Of a stretch of 35,660 nt of DNA, positions 1 through 8,342 are shown in pieces. The DNA comes from Legionellales bacterium (GTDB taxonomy: Bacteria; Pseudomonadota; Gammaproteobacteria; UBA1113): the NCBI GenBank assembly GCA_002707205.1, contig PAMH01000009.1, positions 1 through 35,660 on the forward strand, in the 5' to 3' direction. The first letter of the stretch is position 1; each line of letters starts with the position of its first letter. A model generated the notes under the pieces. That model was not told the origin of the DNA, ran no database searches, and worked only from the letters and a program-made list of their open reading frames with translations. The translations under genes and the position numbers were made by a program.

Positions 1-255
1 CGCTATCTCGTGAAAGATTTTGGCACATCCAAGTCCCCAAAATCGACTCGATAACGCGACCAGTATTGTTGCCCCGGCCGTCCTCGTCGGCTGCGCTTAA
101 TTGTGTCCGCATTCTGCGGTCAATTAAGCTTATGCAGCCTCTCAAGTGACTGACGGTGACGTAAAGATTTTTTAAACTCGCTTCGCTCTTTAAAAAATCC
201 GTCACCTACCACGGACTACGCGACTCGGCCTTCAGCCTTCCTTGTCGCGCAGCGA
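1..255. repeat. GC-rich multi-hairpin repeat element (possible MITE-like unit)
   Basis: No gene is recognisable here. GC is about 50% over 1-240 by my count, far above the rest of the window. Four inverted repeats follow each other. Arms 16-23/37-44 are GATTTTGG/CCAAAATC. Arms 95-103/121-129 are GCTTAATTG/CAATTAAGC, with an inner CCGCA/TGCGG pair. Arms 155-176/189-206 form an 18-bp stem around a 12-nt loop, with a 4-nt bulge at 162-165. Arms 219-224/244-249 are CGCGAC/GTCGCG. The heptamers CGACTCG (44-50, 221-227) and ACGCGAC (54-60, 218-224) occur twice. The block ends where an AT-rich, coding-like frame begins near 260. It may continue left of the window. I saw no second copy in the window, so calling it a dispersed repeat is inference. 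Confidence 0.55.
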
Positions 256-368
256 ATGCATTTTATCCAGTTAATAATAACCAAATTAAAAAACCTGATT
301 TAACTAACACGACATTAATATTAGGAAAAATTACAATATCACAATTTAACACGTTCGTTATTTTACCT

Positions 369-3300
369 ATGTTAGCGGCAAGTGATCAATTAATATCGCT
401 TGACACACAAGGCTATGATTATGAATTAAAATATAACACCATCTATCAGCAATATCATTTGCGAATATTAGCGCATGATACACCATTAGACACTGACATT
501 ATTGTTAGTTATCAACTTCAATCTTCTGCATCTAAAATAAATCCAAGCTTATTAACGATGACATCTGAGCACCAAAAATTATGGTCTGATGAAAATATCA
601 AGTTATTAATATTCAGAAATGCAACTCAAAAGGATTATTCAGAATGGGATAAATTAGCAGACGAGATCAAACTAACATGCTTATTAAATTTTTTTACTAC
701 ATTTCAATCGCGTACTCAACTGGCGCATCACAAGTTAGGGCTTGATGCAGTTTTTGAATGCATTAATCAAAAGCAAGGTGGTTGCTATGAAAGAACTGTG
801 GCTTTTATGTATGCAGCAAAGAGACTACTGCCTAATTTTAGTGTGCGCGTAGTCATAAATGATGTCCATGTATTTATTGAAGTTGCTAATAAACAAGATA
901 TACACCGTCGGTTTCAAGCCTATGAGTTAGGTGGAACAGCATCAACATTAAATGTTACACCCATACCTGAAAAGACTGAAAAAAAACCGTTATCTGTGCA
1001 AAATAAATCAATCGCACTCGAATCAGACATACCCATAAATTCTGCAGATAATCCCTTTGCGATAGACCAGTTTAAATACTTCACCGCAACGAAACTTGTC
1101 ACTGAATTGTTTAGCTATTTCAGTGTTGAAAGTCAAAGAAAGCGTAATGCATTAATAGTCCTTGAATCCATTGATGAGATGCCTATTCTACAACGACAAA
1201 TACAAAAATCTTATTTATCGACTCCTGTGAAAGCCATCGCAGATTTAGATGATCTTTCGCTAATACAAATAAAAACCACATCTGATGACAATAAATATAC
1301 CTATGTGCAAAGTGAAATTGCTCAATTTCTTGAAAATGAGTATGGAGTTTTACTCATTAACTTTTCTGAAATAAAACCCAACCAAATCGGTTTAAATAGC
1401 ATTTTAGATAGGCAGGAGCGTACATTATTAGGCAAAAATATACCTGAAAATTTTATTGTTATTGCAATTAGCACCTCAGAAAATGTAAAGCAGTTAACTG
1501 GGGAAATCTTATCTCGTTTTAAACTACGCGTTCAATGCCAAGGGAATTTATCTCAAGAATTAGTTACGCCCACACAAACACTTGGCGCCGCAAAACAAAA
1601 AGCCGTCATGGATTATAATAATCAATACGACGAGTTAAACTGGCAACAAAATTTAATTGGCAAATTTCAACTTAACCCCAATGGACAGTTAACATTTAAA
1701 TCAACTGCGCTTCTTCAAGCAATAAAAGATAATAAAAAAGGCTTTTGTATTATCAATCCACCGCAAACACTTTCATTTAATCTTTGGCTTAATCATCTTA
1801 TACATAATCGTTATTTTGATGCTAATGGTTCACGCTATCATCTACCAGATGATTTTGAGCTGACAACTAAGAACCAAGACTTGGCATTCAACTTTACAGG
1901 CCAAATTTATCAATTAAAACAAAAACAATGTCCTTCGACAACTGAAGTCCTTAATTCAACAACTTTCTCATATTTTTTTCCACATGATAGGGTTACTGAA
2001 GAAGGCATTTTTAGCCAAAAAAGTATTTTACTTAGCTACCCTAATAAATCCTGCTCACTATGGGTTACAGAGACCCTATCTGATTGTCAATGGGCTCAAT
2101 TATTAACTGAAGCAAATACTTATGATGTTGCACTGACTTGCTACATTGCGCCAATGGTATCTATACCTAAAGCTTTATATCAATCGATAAAAACTTACCA
2201 AAATCCTATTGATACAATGCAAATAACAAAAAATGCTGAATGGAGAATAGGTGCACCTATTAAGGCCGATGATAATACCATTGTTGTTCCAGTAACTCAA
2301 AAGACAGAAACTATCAACCTATTTGGCAACTTCATTCAGCAAGATGATAATCTATTTTATCAAAAAACATCTATTGCTAAAGCCTTGTTAAGTGGTAAAA
2401 CTATTGTGCTCGATGGCATCTTATCAGAAAAAGCATTGCAATATTTAAGTAGTTTATGGAATAACATCCCACACTTATGGTTAGGTGGAAAAAAAGAAAT
2501 AGATATTAAAGGTAAGTTAATTTGGCGAACAGAAAATCTGCTTAATTATACTTACTTACCCAGTGTAGTTATTCCTCAAACTGTATCACCGAGTATCAAA
2601 CAAAAATTTATTCCAATGGTAAATCAATTAACAGAAACCATTGAGCAGCGACATCAAACTCTTGAGGATGCCTTAGCTAGCAGTCCTTATGTTTTTATTG
2701 AAGGTGATTCTAATATTGGTAAAACTACTTTTGTACTTGATTATTTTTTGAAAAATAATGCCAATACCTTTATTGGTGAAGCACAATTATCTGCGTGGGC
2801 AAAAAATAAAGCTGGTGGTACGTTAGTCCTTGATGAGGCAAATATTGGTGTGCCAGATCAGTGGAATATTTTTGAAACTTTATTTGAGAAAACACCTTAC
2901 ATAGTATTGCAAGGAGAGATTTTTCTTATGACTAACCAGCATAAAATTATCATGTTAGGTAATCCAACAAGTTATGCTGGACGTTGTGAGCTCACTTTTG
3001 TCAAACGCCATGGCAGTATTGTCCGGTTCTCTGCACTAAATGAAGACGATATGTTAATCACATGCTTACAGCAACCACTCAATACCGTTTTCCCAATGCT
3101 TGATATTAAATTCAAGCAACAGCTATTAGCAGAAACAAATCAACTAAATGCCTCAATTTCTTATAAACAAAACTATTTATTTAAATGTGCTTTAGATAAA
3201 AGCCAAAAATTTAACTTAGGTATGTTTAAATTATTTTTACCACAGCGTTTAACGCTTAGAAATAACTGGAAATACCCCCTAAAACAATTAGAATACCTAT

Positions 3301-4100
3301 TACAAATTCGAAAATTACGACAAAAATACCCTGAATGCTTAGTGCATTATGGACAACGTGGTCTTATTTTTGAAGGAGAACCTGGTATTGGAAAAACAAC
3401 AATTTTGCGTGAATATCTCAATGCTAAAAATGAACAATTTGTTGAAATTAATTTACACAATCTTGATAATGCAAATTCATTACTGGAAAAAGCATATCAT
3501 CAAGGCTTAATTGTTATCATTGATGAAATTAATACCTTGCCACTAGAAGGAATTCTCAATCATTTTATGCTAGGGCGCGATACTACAAATATGAGTCCTA
3601 GGCAAGAAGGCTTTATTCTCTTAGGCACTCAAAACCCTGTCACCTATCAACATCGCATTGCTGCAACCGCTGCATGGTGTAACCGTTTCGAAATTATTTC
3701 CGTTGCTGATTATACCTGTGATGATTTATTTGATATTGCAATAAATAATTTAAATTACAAACGTATATTAGCTTCTGGCTCCAGGTTAGATAATATGGCA
3801 GAACAAATTCAACGTGATATTAGAAAACACTTACATGATTATCAAGCTTATAAACAATATGCACAGCACTATGGCACACCTTGCCCTAACGCAAGAAGTT
3901 TCTTTTTAGTATTGGATGAACTATTCTCTCAGTATGATCTCTTATTCAAAAATACTCCCCGTATTGGCAGTAAAAGAAAAAAATTGTCTTTGGCTACCAA
4001 TATTGAAACAACCAAGAGATTTTGTACTTTTAATACTAAGAGTAAACAAGACAAAAAGACTGACCTACAACCAACATCTAATTATAATTTTGGCATTTAA
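369..4100 (+). CDS. Transglutaminase-like / multi-module AAA (midasin/dynein-like) protein, probably 5'-truncated
   Basis: I do not recognise a named gene. Residues about 90-190 look like a transglutaminase-like cysteine domain: Cys139 in GGCYERTVAF, His167 in NDVHVFIEV, and Glu186 in YELGG, where an acid usually completes the triad. Several AAA-like segments follow. One near 270-400 lacks a P-loop but keeps a Walker-B-like GVLLINFSE and a MoxR-like LLGKNIPENF...SRF region. Others near 430-560 and 660-740 are degenerate. Two modules are intact: Walker A GDSNIGKTT at 779-787 with Asp822-Glu823, and GEPGIGKTT at 1003-1011 with Asp1052-Glu1053, followed by TQNPVTYQHR and NRFEI as in MoxR/midasin ATPases. 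The tail is basic. ATG 369 has no Shine-Dalgarno. The same frame is open back to 165 with no ATG, GTG or TTG, so an upstream part may be missing. Function is unknown; a remodelling ATPase or a secreted protein are both possible. Confidence 0.7.
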   Translation: MLAASDQLISLDTQGYDYELKYNTIYQQYHLRILAHDTPLDTDIIVSYQLQSSASKINPSLLTMTSEHQKLWSDENIKLLIFRNATQKDYSEWDKLADEIKLTCLLNFFTTFQSRTQLAHHKLGLDAVFECINQKQGGCYERTVAFMYAAKRLLPNFSVRVVINDVHVFIEVANKQDIHRRFQAYELGGTASTLNVTPIPEKTEKKPLSVQNKSIALESDIPINSADNPFAIDQFKYFTATKLVTELFSYFSVESQRKRNALIVLESIDEMPILQRQIQKSYLSTPVKAIADLDDLSLIQIKTTSDDNKYTYVQSEIAQFLENEYGVLLINFSEIKPNQIGLNSILDRQERTLLGKNIPENFIVIAISTSENVKQLTGEILSRFKLRVQCQGNLSQELVTPTQTLGAAKQKAVMDYNNQYDELNWQQNLIGKFQLNPNGQLTFKSTALLQAIKDNKKGFCIINPPQTLSFNLWLNHLIHNRYFDANGSRYHLPDDFELTTKNQDLAFNFTGQIYQLKQKQCPSTTEVLNSTTFSYFFPHDRVTEEGIFSQKSILLSYPNKSCSLWVTETLSDCQWAQLLTEANTYDVALTCYIAPMVSIPKALYQSIKTYQNPIDTMQITKNAEWRIGAPIKADDNTIVVPVTQKTETINLFGNFIQQDDNLFYQKTSIAKALLSGKTIVLDGILSEKALQYLSSLWNNIPHLWLGGKKEIDIKGKLIWRTENLLNYTYLPSVVIPQTVSPSIKQKFIPMVNQLTETIEQRHQTLEDALASSPYVFIEGDSNIGKTTFVLDYFLKNNANTFIGEAQLSAWAKNKAGGTLVLDEANIGVPDQWNIFETLFEKTPYIVLQGEIFLMTNQHKIIMLGNPTSYAGRCELTFVKRHGSIVRFSALNEDDMLITCLQQPLNTVFPMLDIKFKQQLLAETNQLNASISYKQNYLFKCALDKSQKFNLGMFKLFLPQRLTLRNNWKYPLKQLEYLLQIRKLRQKYPECLVHYGQRGLIFEGEPGIGKTTILREYLNAKNEQFVEINLHNLDNANSLLEKAYHQGLIVIIDEINTLPLEGILNHFMLGRDTTNMSPRQEGFILLGTQNPVTYQHRIAATAAWCNRFEIISVADYTCDDLFDIAINNLNYKRILASGSRLDNMAEQIQRDIRKHLHDYQAYKQYAQHYGTPCPNARSFFLVLDELFSQYDLLFKNTPRIGSKRKKLSLATNIETTKRFCTFNTKSKQDKKTDLQPTSNYNFGI

Positions 4101-4116
4101 AAAGACTTCTTTTTAA
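4097..4116 (+). terminator. AT-rich hairpin over the stop of the AAA gene
   Basis: TTAAAAAG (4097-4104) and CTTTTTAA (4109-4116) form an 8-bp stem around ACTT and overlap the stop codon. There is no GC clamp and no following T-run, so terminator activity is doubtful. Confidence 0.25.
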
Positions 4117-4154
4117 GACTTGATGTTCAAACCACTTCACACTCTCAGGGGACT

Positions 4155-4183
4155 TTGACACATACATTTTTGATAATTATTAT
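4155..4183 (+). promoter_or_regulatory. Sigma-70 promoter for the CDF exporter
   Basis: A consensus -35 TTGACA (4155-4160) is followed by a 17-nt spacer and TATTAT (4178-4183, five of six matches to TATAAT). Transcription would start near 4190, leaving a leader of about 55 nt before ATG 4246. A Shine-Dalgarno AAGAGG lies just upstream of that ATG. Confidence 0.6.
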
Positions 4184-4245
4184 AGGGTTTACCATCAATA
4201 TATGCTAAAATTTGTGCAAACAATGTTTAACATCAAGAGGTCATA

Positions 4246-5169
4246 ATGGGACATAATCATACGCACGATCACGGTCATGGGCATCATCATCATCACCATG
4301 CCCCCACTTCATTTAATCTCGCATTTGGTCTTGCGGTAGGTTTAAATTTAGGTTTTACTTTAGTTGAAGCTATTTATGCCATTATGGCAAATTCTATGAG
4401 TCTACTAGCAGATGCCGGTCATAATTTAGGAGATGTTCTAGGTTTGCTCTTTGCTTGGGCGGCAAGTTATTTATTAACAAAACCAGCCACCTTACGTTAT
4501 AGCTATGGGTATAAACGAACCAGTATTTTAGCTGCAATTTTAAATGCTCTCCTCCTAGTTGTAACTTGTACTATTATTGGGTATGAATCTATCCATAAAT
4601 TAATTTCACCTTCTATTGTTAATGAAAAAATTGTGATGTTAGTTGCATTTATCGGTATCTTTATTAATGGTGGTACAGCATTGCTTTTTATGCGTAGTCA
4701 AGACGATTTAAATATCAAGGGCGCTTTTTTACATCTAGCCTCTGATGCACTCGTGTCATTTGGTGTTGTTATTGCTGGCTTTATTATTCTTAAAACACAA
4801 GCTTTTTGGGTTGATCCTATAGTAGGTTTGCTAATTGTTGTGATTATTTTATATAGTACATGGGGATTATTACGCCATTCTGTTGACCTGATCCTAGATG
4901 CTGTGCCACATGGTATCAACCGCAAAGGCGTTGAAACCTATCTAAAAAATATTCCTGGCGTAAGCCAAATTCATGATCTACACATTTGGGGATTAAGCAC
5001 CAATGAGTCTGCATTAACAGCTCATTTGATTGTACCAACAGGTAACTTTAGTGATGAGTTATACGCGAAAATTAATCATGACTTACATCATGATTTTAAA
5101 ATTGCACATGTTACTATTCAAGTAGAAAGTGGTACTGGCGAACCTTGTTCACAAGAAACAAGTTGCTAA
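4246..5169 (+). CDS. Cation diffusion facilitator (CzcD/ZitB-type zinc exporter)
   Basis: This is an inner-membrane metal/proton antiporter of the CDF family, 307 residues, a normal length. The N-terminus is extremely histidine-rich (residues 3-18), as in many zinc CDFs, and probably binds metal in the cytoplasm. The transport site is readable: LLADAGHNLGD in TM2 gives His59-x3-Asp63, and HLASD in TM5 gives His163-x3-Asp167. This His-Asp/His-Asp pattern is typical of zinc (and cadmium) exporters. A soluble C-terminal domain of about 90 residues follows, with HDLHIWGLS as in the family. It has its own promoter and stands alone between the AAA gene and a convergent membrane-protein gene. The substrate is inferred from motif type. 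Confidence 0.92.
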   Translation: MGHNHTHDHGHGHHHHHHAPTSFNLAFGLAVGLNLGFTLVEAIYAIMANSMSLLADAGHNLGDVLGLLFAWAASYLLTKPATLRYSYGYKRTSILAAILNALLLVVTCTIIGYESIHKLISPSIVNEKIVMLVAFIGIFINGGTALLFMRSQDDLNIKGAFLHLASDALVSFGVVIAGFIILKTQAFWVDPIVGLLIVVIILYSTWGLLRHSVDLILDAVPHGINRKGVETYLKNIPGVSQIHDLHIWGLSTNESALTAHLIVPTGNFSDELYAKINHDLHHDFKIAHVTIQVESGTGEPCSQETSC

Positions 5170-5177
5170 CAAAACAG

Positions 5178-5201
5178 GTTGCCATGCAGCAGCATGGCAA
5201 C
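5178..5201 (-). terminator. Hairpin between convergent genes
   Basis: GTTGCCATGC (5178-5187) and GCATGGCAAC (5192-5201) form a perfect 10-bp stem with an AGCA loop, located between two convergent stop codons. On the minus strand the stem is followed by CTGTTTTGTT, so it best serves the membrane-protein gene. It could also stop transcripts of the CDF gene. Confidence 0.7.
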
Positions 5202-5222
5202 AGCTATCTCTAAACCAGCGAT

Positions 5223-6044
5223 TTAAGTGTTTTGTTCTAAAAAATTTAAAACTGTCTCATCGTCAGATTTTGTAATCGTTTCATCTGCTTGCTGTACTTT
5301 TAATGCTGCTCTTAATTTAAAATCATGCAGTACAATGACTTTTAAACTAAAGAACCAAGTCGTAAAAAAGAAACCTAGTACAGCACTGAAAATCATTCTA
5401 ATACTCAATATCATCGTAAGATTATTCATGCCATGTATAAATAAGAACTTTGCAAATGTATTTGACAGATAACCAATAAGTAATAATAGAATGAAAGGAG
5501 CAACCGGTAAGACTAATGCTCGCCACCAGTTAGGTACAACGAGTTGATAACTTCGCTTTAGTGCCTTTATTGGATTTTTAGTTTCAGTGGCAACAATAGC
5601 AATAGCTAGCGTACAAGCTACGCCAATAAAAATACCGGGCAATATAAAAACAACCAAACCAAAACTTAACATTGAGAAATATAAAAACATAGTAATAAAT
5701 AGCGGAAAAAAATGTTTTATGGCATGTATTGCGGTTTGTTTTACTCCGGTTTTCTGTTGTTGTAATACAGAATGGTACTGTACAAATATACCAACATAAC
5801 ACCAGCAAACAACTAACGCGATAATAAAGTTCCTAAAAATATGCATCCAATGGAATTGATATAAGCTCAAACTATTAAAGAAAAAATTATGATCATCAAT
5901 AATCTTTGATGAAAGCCCTGCACTTACAATCACTGCAATTAAAACAAAAAGAAAAACTTTTTTAAAGCCAAACTTAGTTAACTTTAAACTCTCAATAAAA
6001 ATTTTCCCTAACCCCAAAGGCTGCGTTGCTGCTTCATACATCAT
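5223..6044 (-). CDS. Multispanning inner-membrane protein, function unknown
   Basis: A hydrophobic protein of about 273 residues with roughly six membrane segments and a short soluble C-terminus. The sequence NPIKALKRSYQLVVPNWW, between membrane segments, resembles the loop of YciC/DUF975-like or glycerophosphodiesterase-membrane-domain proteins. The other membrane protein in this window (14914-15762) has a matching LGKAITQGFKLLKANW at the equivalent place, so the two look like paralogs. The frame is open to 6116, but AAGGAG at 6048-6053 (minus strand) lies just upstream of tandem ATGs at 6044 and 6041, so the shorter start is preferred. A hairpin follows its stop codon. No function is assigned. 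Confidence 0.8.
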   Translation of the reverse strand: MMYEAATQPLGLGKIFIESLKLTKFGFKKVFLFVLIAVIVSAGLSSKIIDDHNFFFNSLSLYQFHWMHIFRNFIIALVVCWCYVGIFVQYHSVLQQQKTGVKQTAIHAIKHFFPLFITMFLYFSMLSFGLVVFILPGIFIGVACTLAIAIVATETKNPIKALKRSYQLVVPNWWRALVLPVAPFILLLLIGYLSNTFAKFLFIHGMNNLTMILSIRMIFSAVLGFFFTTWFFSLKVIVLHDFKLRAALKVQQADETITKSDDETVLNFLEQNT

Positions 6045-6246
6045 GTACTCCTTATTCAGCTCAACCAAATATTCTGCGACAACTAATATTGTACTGCATA
6101 CAACAAATTTTATCACTACAGCTTATAAAGTAAATCTGTATAAAACGATATTCATATCATTAATGCATAACCCTAGCATTTTAAGGTGATTTAGGTATAT
6201 GATGTAATACTTAAACAAAAATATCTTTAAAATTAGGAGAGTTCCA

Positions 6247-7038
6247 GTGAAATTAAAACCTATGATTTTAAGTCTCAGTTTACTTGGGGCAACAGCTTTA
6301 ACAGCAAACACCACCTTTGCAGCACAGGAGCTTTCAAGTGCACAAAAGCAAGAAGTACAACAAATTGTGCATGATTACTTGCTTAGCCATCCTGAAATGC
6401 TCATTCAAATGTCACAAAAATTACAACAACAACAAATGCAAAAAGTTGCTAATATTGAGAAACAAGCACAAGCAGTTATTCCTAGCATTGCGCAAAATTT
6501 GTTTCATAATAAAATAAGCCCCGTCGGTGGGAATGCTAATGGCACAGTAACCTTAATTGAATTTTTTGATTACCAATGCCCACACTGCAAGGATATGACA
6601 AAAATTGTTGATAATCTAGCGAAACAAAATTCAAACCTACGTATTGTCTATAAAGAGTATCCTATCTTCGGCGGCGCATCTGAGATTGCTGCTAAAGCCG
6701 CACTTGCTGCAAATCAACAAGGTAAATATACAGCGTTCCATGACGCATTAATGAATACAAAAGGCTCATTAAGCAAGGCACAAATTATCTCACTTGCTAA
6801 AGATAACGGTTTAGATGTTAAAGCATTAGAAAAAGCCATGGATAGTGACGCGATTACACAAGAAATCAAACAAAATCAAAAACTTGCGAAAAAACTGAAG
6901 TTAATGGGTACGCCAGCATTTATTATTGGTGCAACCAATAATACGCAAGCCAATAATACCATTTTAATTCCAGGCACTACTTCTGAACAAGTATTGCAAA
7001 AGGTCATTGCGCAAGTAACAAGTAAAGCATCATCTTAA
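6247..7038 (+). CDS. DsbA-family thiol-disulfide oxidoreductase, Com1-like
   Basis: A periplasmic or envelope thioredoxin-fold protein of 263 residues. A signal peptide (about residues 1-25, ending TTFA) precedes a helical, Gln-rich N-terminal segment (about 26-85) like the dimerisation region of Com1/DsbC/DsbA2-type proteins. The redox motif CPHC is at 111-114 and the cis-proline loop GTPAF is near residue 220. Coxiella Com1 and Legionella DsbA2 have the same plan; DsbA2 is known to help fold Dot/Icm components and effectors, so a link to the T4SS here is plausible but inferred. The start is GTG 6247, with AGGAGA at 6235-6240 six nt upstream. The next ATG (6262) would cut into the signal peptide. 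It stands alone. Confidence 0.88.
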   Translation: MKLKPMILSLSLLGATALTANTTFAAQELSSAQKQEVQQIVHDYLLSHPEMLIQMSQKLQQQQMQKVANIEKQAQAVIPSIAQNLFHNKISPVGGNANGTVTLIEFFDYQCPHCKDMTKIVDNLAKQNSNLRIVYKEYPIFGGASEIAAKAALAANQQGKYTAFHDALMNTKGSLSKAQIISLAKDNGLDVKALEKAMDSDAITQEIKQNQKLAKKLKLMGTPAFIIGATNNTQANNTILIPGTTSEQVLQKVIAQVTSKASS

Positions 7039-7062
7039 TGGTAAATAACTAAGCAAAATTAT

Positions 7063-7085
7063 GTCCCGTAGCTTGTCTATGGGAC
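7063..7085 (-). terminator. Hairpin between dsbA-like and EamA genes
   Basis: GTCCCGTAG (7063-7071) pairs with CTATGGGAC (7077-7085), one position being a G-T wobble, around a 5-nt loop. On the minus strand it is followed by ATAATTTTG, so it likely terminates the EamA gene and may also stop transcripts of the convergent dsbA-like gene. Confidence 0.6.
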
Positions 7086-7133
7086 TGACAACTATCTTCT
7101 ACTCAGAATTCTATATAAGTCTTCAAAATATTT

Positions 7134-8048
7134 TTATTTGTCTTTATTCTCACTGAGTACAAGACCTCGACGCTTCGCATAACAACGTTGAAAAACAATA
7201 GCGCCAAGCAATGCCACAAAACCACCAATCAAACTGGTCGTATTAGGTACTTCATCCAGCACAATCCATGCAATTAATGTCGCAATAATAGGAACAAAAT
7301 ATAATACATTTGCTGTTTTTGATGCAGGCAGAAACTGCAAGGCATAGCTCCAAGCTAAATATGCTAATGCACCGGGGAAAATGCCAAGAAAGATAACGGC
7401 AAAAGTTGCATGTAATGGAGCTATAGGTATTGTTTGCAATAGTTTATGGCTAAAAATTAATAAAAATGCAGTGCAGCCCCAAATAGCAAACGCAACAAAC
7501 TCAATACCTCGTAATTTCTTGAGTAAAGGCTTTTGTAGCAACACATAAAATGCACCACAAAACGTTGCAATAATAATGTAAAAAATACCTTTATCAAAAA
7601 CCATATTTTGCATTTGCGCTGATGCGATAATAAAAATGCCGATTAAACTAATAAGTAAACCAATCCAAGCTTTAAAACTTATTTTTTCATTTAAAAAAGG
7701 AATTGAAAAAATAACCGTAATTACCGGTGCTAAGCTAATAATAAAACTAGCGATGCCCGCTGAAACCACCATTTCACCTGTATTAAGTGTATAATTGTAA
7801 ATACCTATCCCAAAAACCCCAATCAGCGCCGCCTGTACGTAAACGGAAATGGGGACGCCTTTTGTTCTTGGTGCTCGAAAATAAAAAATGGCAATAACTA
7901 TAGAAGCAACAAAATAACGAAATAAAGCCAACGCACCTGGCGAATAGCCCCCGTGTAATCCCATACGAATACCAACAAATCCGCAGGCAAACATAGTGAC
8001 AGTGAATATGATTGCGATAGAGGTTTTAATAGATTGAGGAATATGCAT
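7134..8048 (-). CDS. EamA-family drug/metabolite transporter (DMT superfamily)
   Basis: An inner-membrane permease of about 304 residues with ten predicted membrane segments in two EamA repeats. The first repeat begins near TMFACGFVGIRMGLHGG; the second carries GAFYVLLQKPLL and ends near LDEVPN...GGFVALLGAIV, as is typical of RhaT/YdcZ-like DMT proteins. The substrate cannot be read from the sequence. The frame stays open to 8279, but the extra 77 residues are unlike any EamA N-terminus and would overlap the glyQ promoter at 8268-8297. ATG 8048, with AGG nine to ten nt upstream, gives the family length. Its stop is followed by a hairpin. Confidence 0.85.
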   Translation of the reverse strand: MHIPQSIKTSIAIIFTVTMFACGFVGIRMGLHGGYSPGALALFRYFVASIVIAIFYFRAPRTKGVPISVYVQAALIGVFGIGIYNYTLNTGEMVVSAGIASFIISLAPVITVIFSIPFLNEKISFKAWIGLLISLIGIFIIASAQMQNMVFDKGIFYIIIATFCGAFYVLLQKPLLKKLRGIEFVAFAIWGCTAFLLIFSHKLLQTIPIAPLHATFAVIFLGIFPGALAYLAWSYALQFLPASKTANVLYFVPIIATLIAWIVLDEVPNTTSLIGGFVALLGAIVFQRCYAKRRGLVLSENKDK

Positions 8049-8267
8049 TAAATGTTGCCTAAATGCTGATGTAAATAAAGTGCACATTTTACAGTAAATT
8101 TTGATAAAAGCGACAAAATCAGCCTTACATATTGTAAAAAAGTATACAATGCGCATCAGCCTATCAACCTTGCCACTCATTTGAAGAAATGCTGTGATTA
8201 ATGAAAATCCGTTAATCAAGTTAGACATAAATATAACTTTAAAAATAGATAATTTTGTCAAGGCACT

Positions 8268-8297
8268 TTGCTTAGCCAATTATTGTCATGTTATAAT
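8268..8297 (+). promoter_or_regulatory. Promoter for the glyQ operon
   Basis: A perfect -10 TATAAT (8292-8297) lies 18 nt after TTGCTT (8268-8273). The leader to ATG 8343 is about 40 nt. Confidence 0.5.
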
Positions 8298-8342
8298 ATG
8301 AACAACACTTCAAGATTCAAATCATGGTAATAAGAGTCACAA

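Noticed and set aside
4184-4245. Possible metal-responsive riboswitch in the CDF leader
   Set aside because: The leader is only about 55 nt, AT-rich, and shows no strong alternative stems.
5227-5472. Plus-strand ORF of 81 residues opposite the membrane-protein gene
   Set aside because: It is an antisense shadow located after the CDF stop, with no Shine-Dalgarno and no recognisable protein features.
8110-8155. Small inverted repeat ATTGTA/TACAAT upstream of the EamA gene
   Set aside because: The arms are six bp and AT-only, too short to separate from chance in this composition.
8049-8279. In-frame N-terminal extension of the EamA transporter (to 8279)
   Set aside because: The extra 77 residues do not resemble EamA proteins, would overlap the glyQ promoter, and the inner ATG gives the family length.
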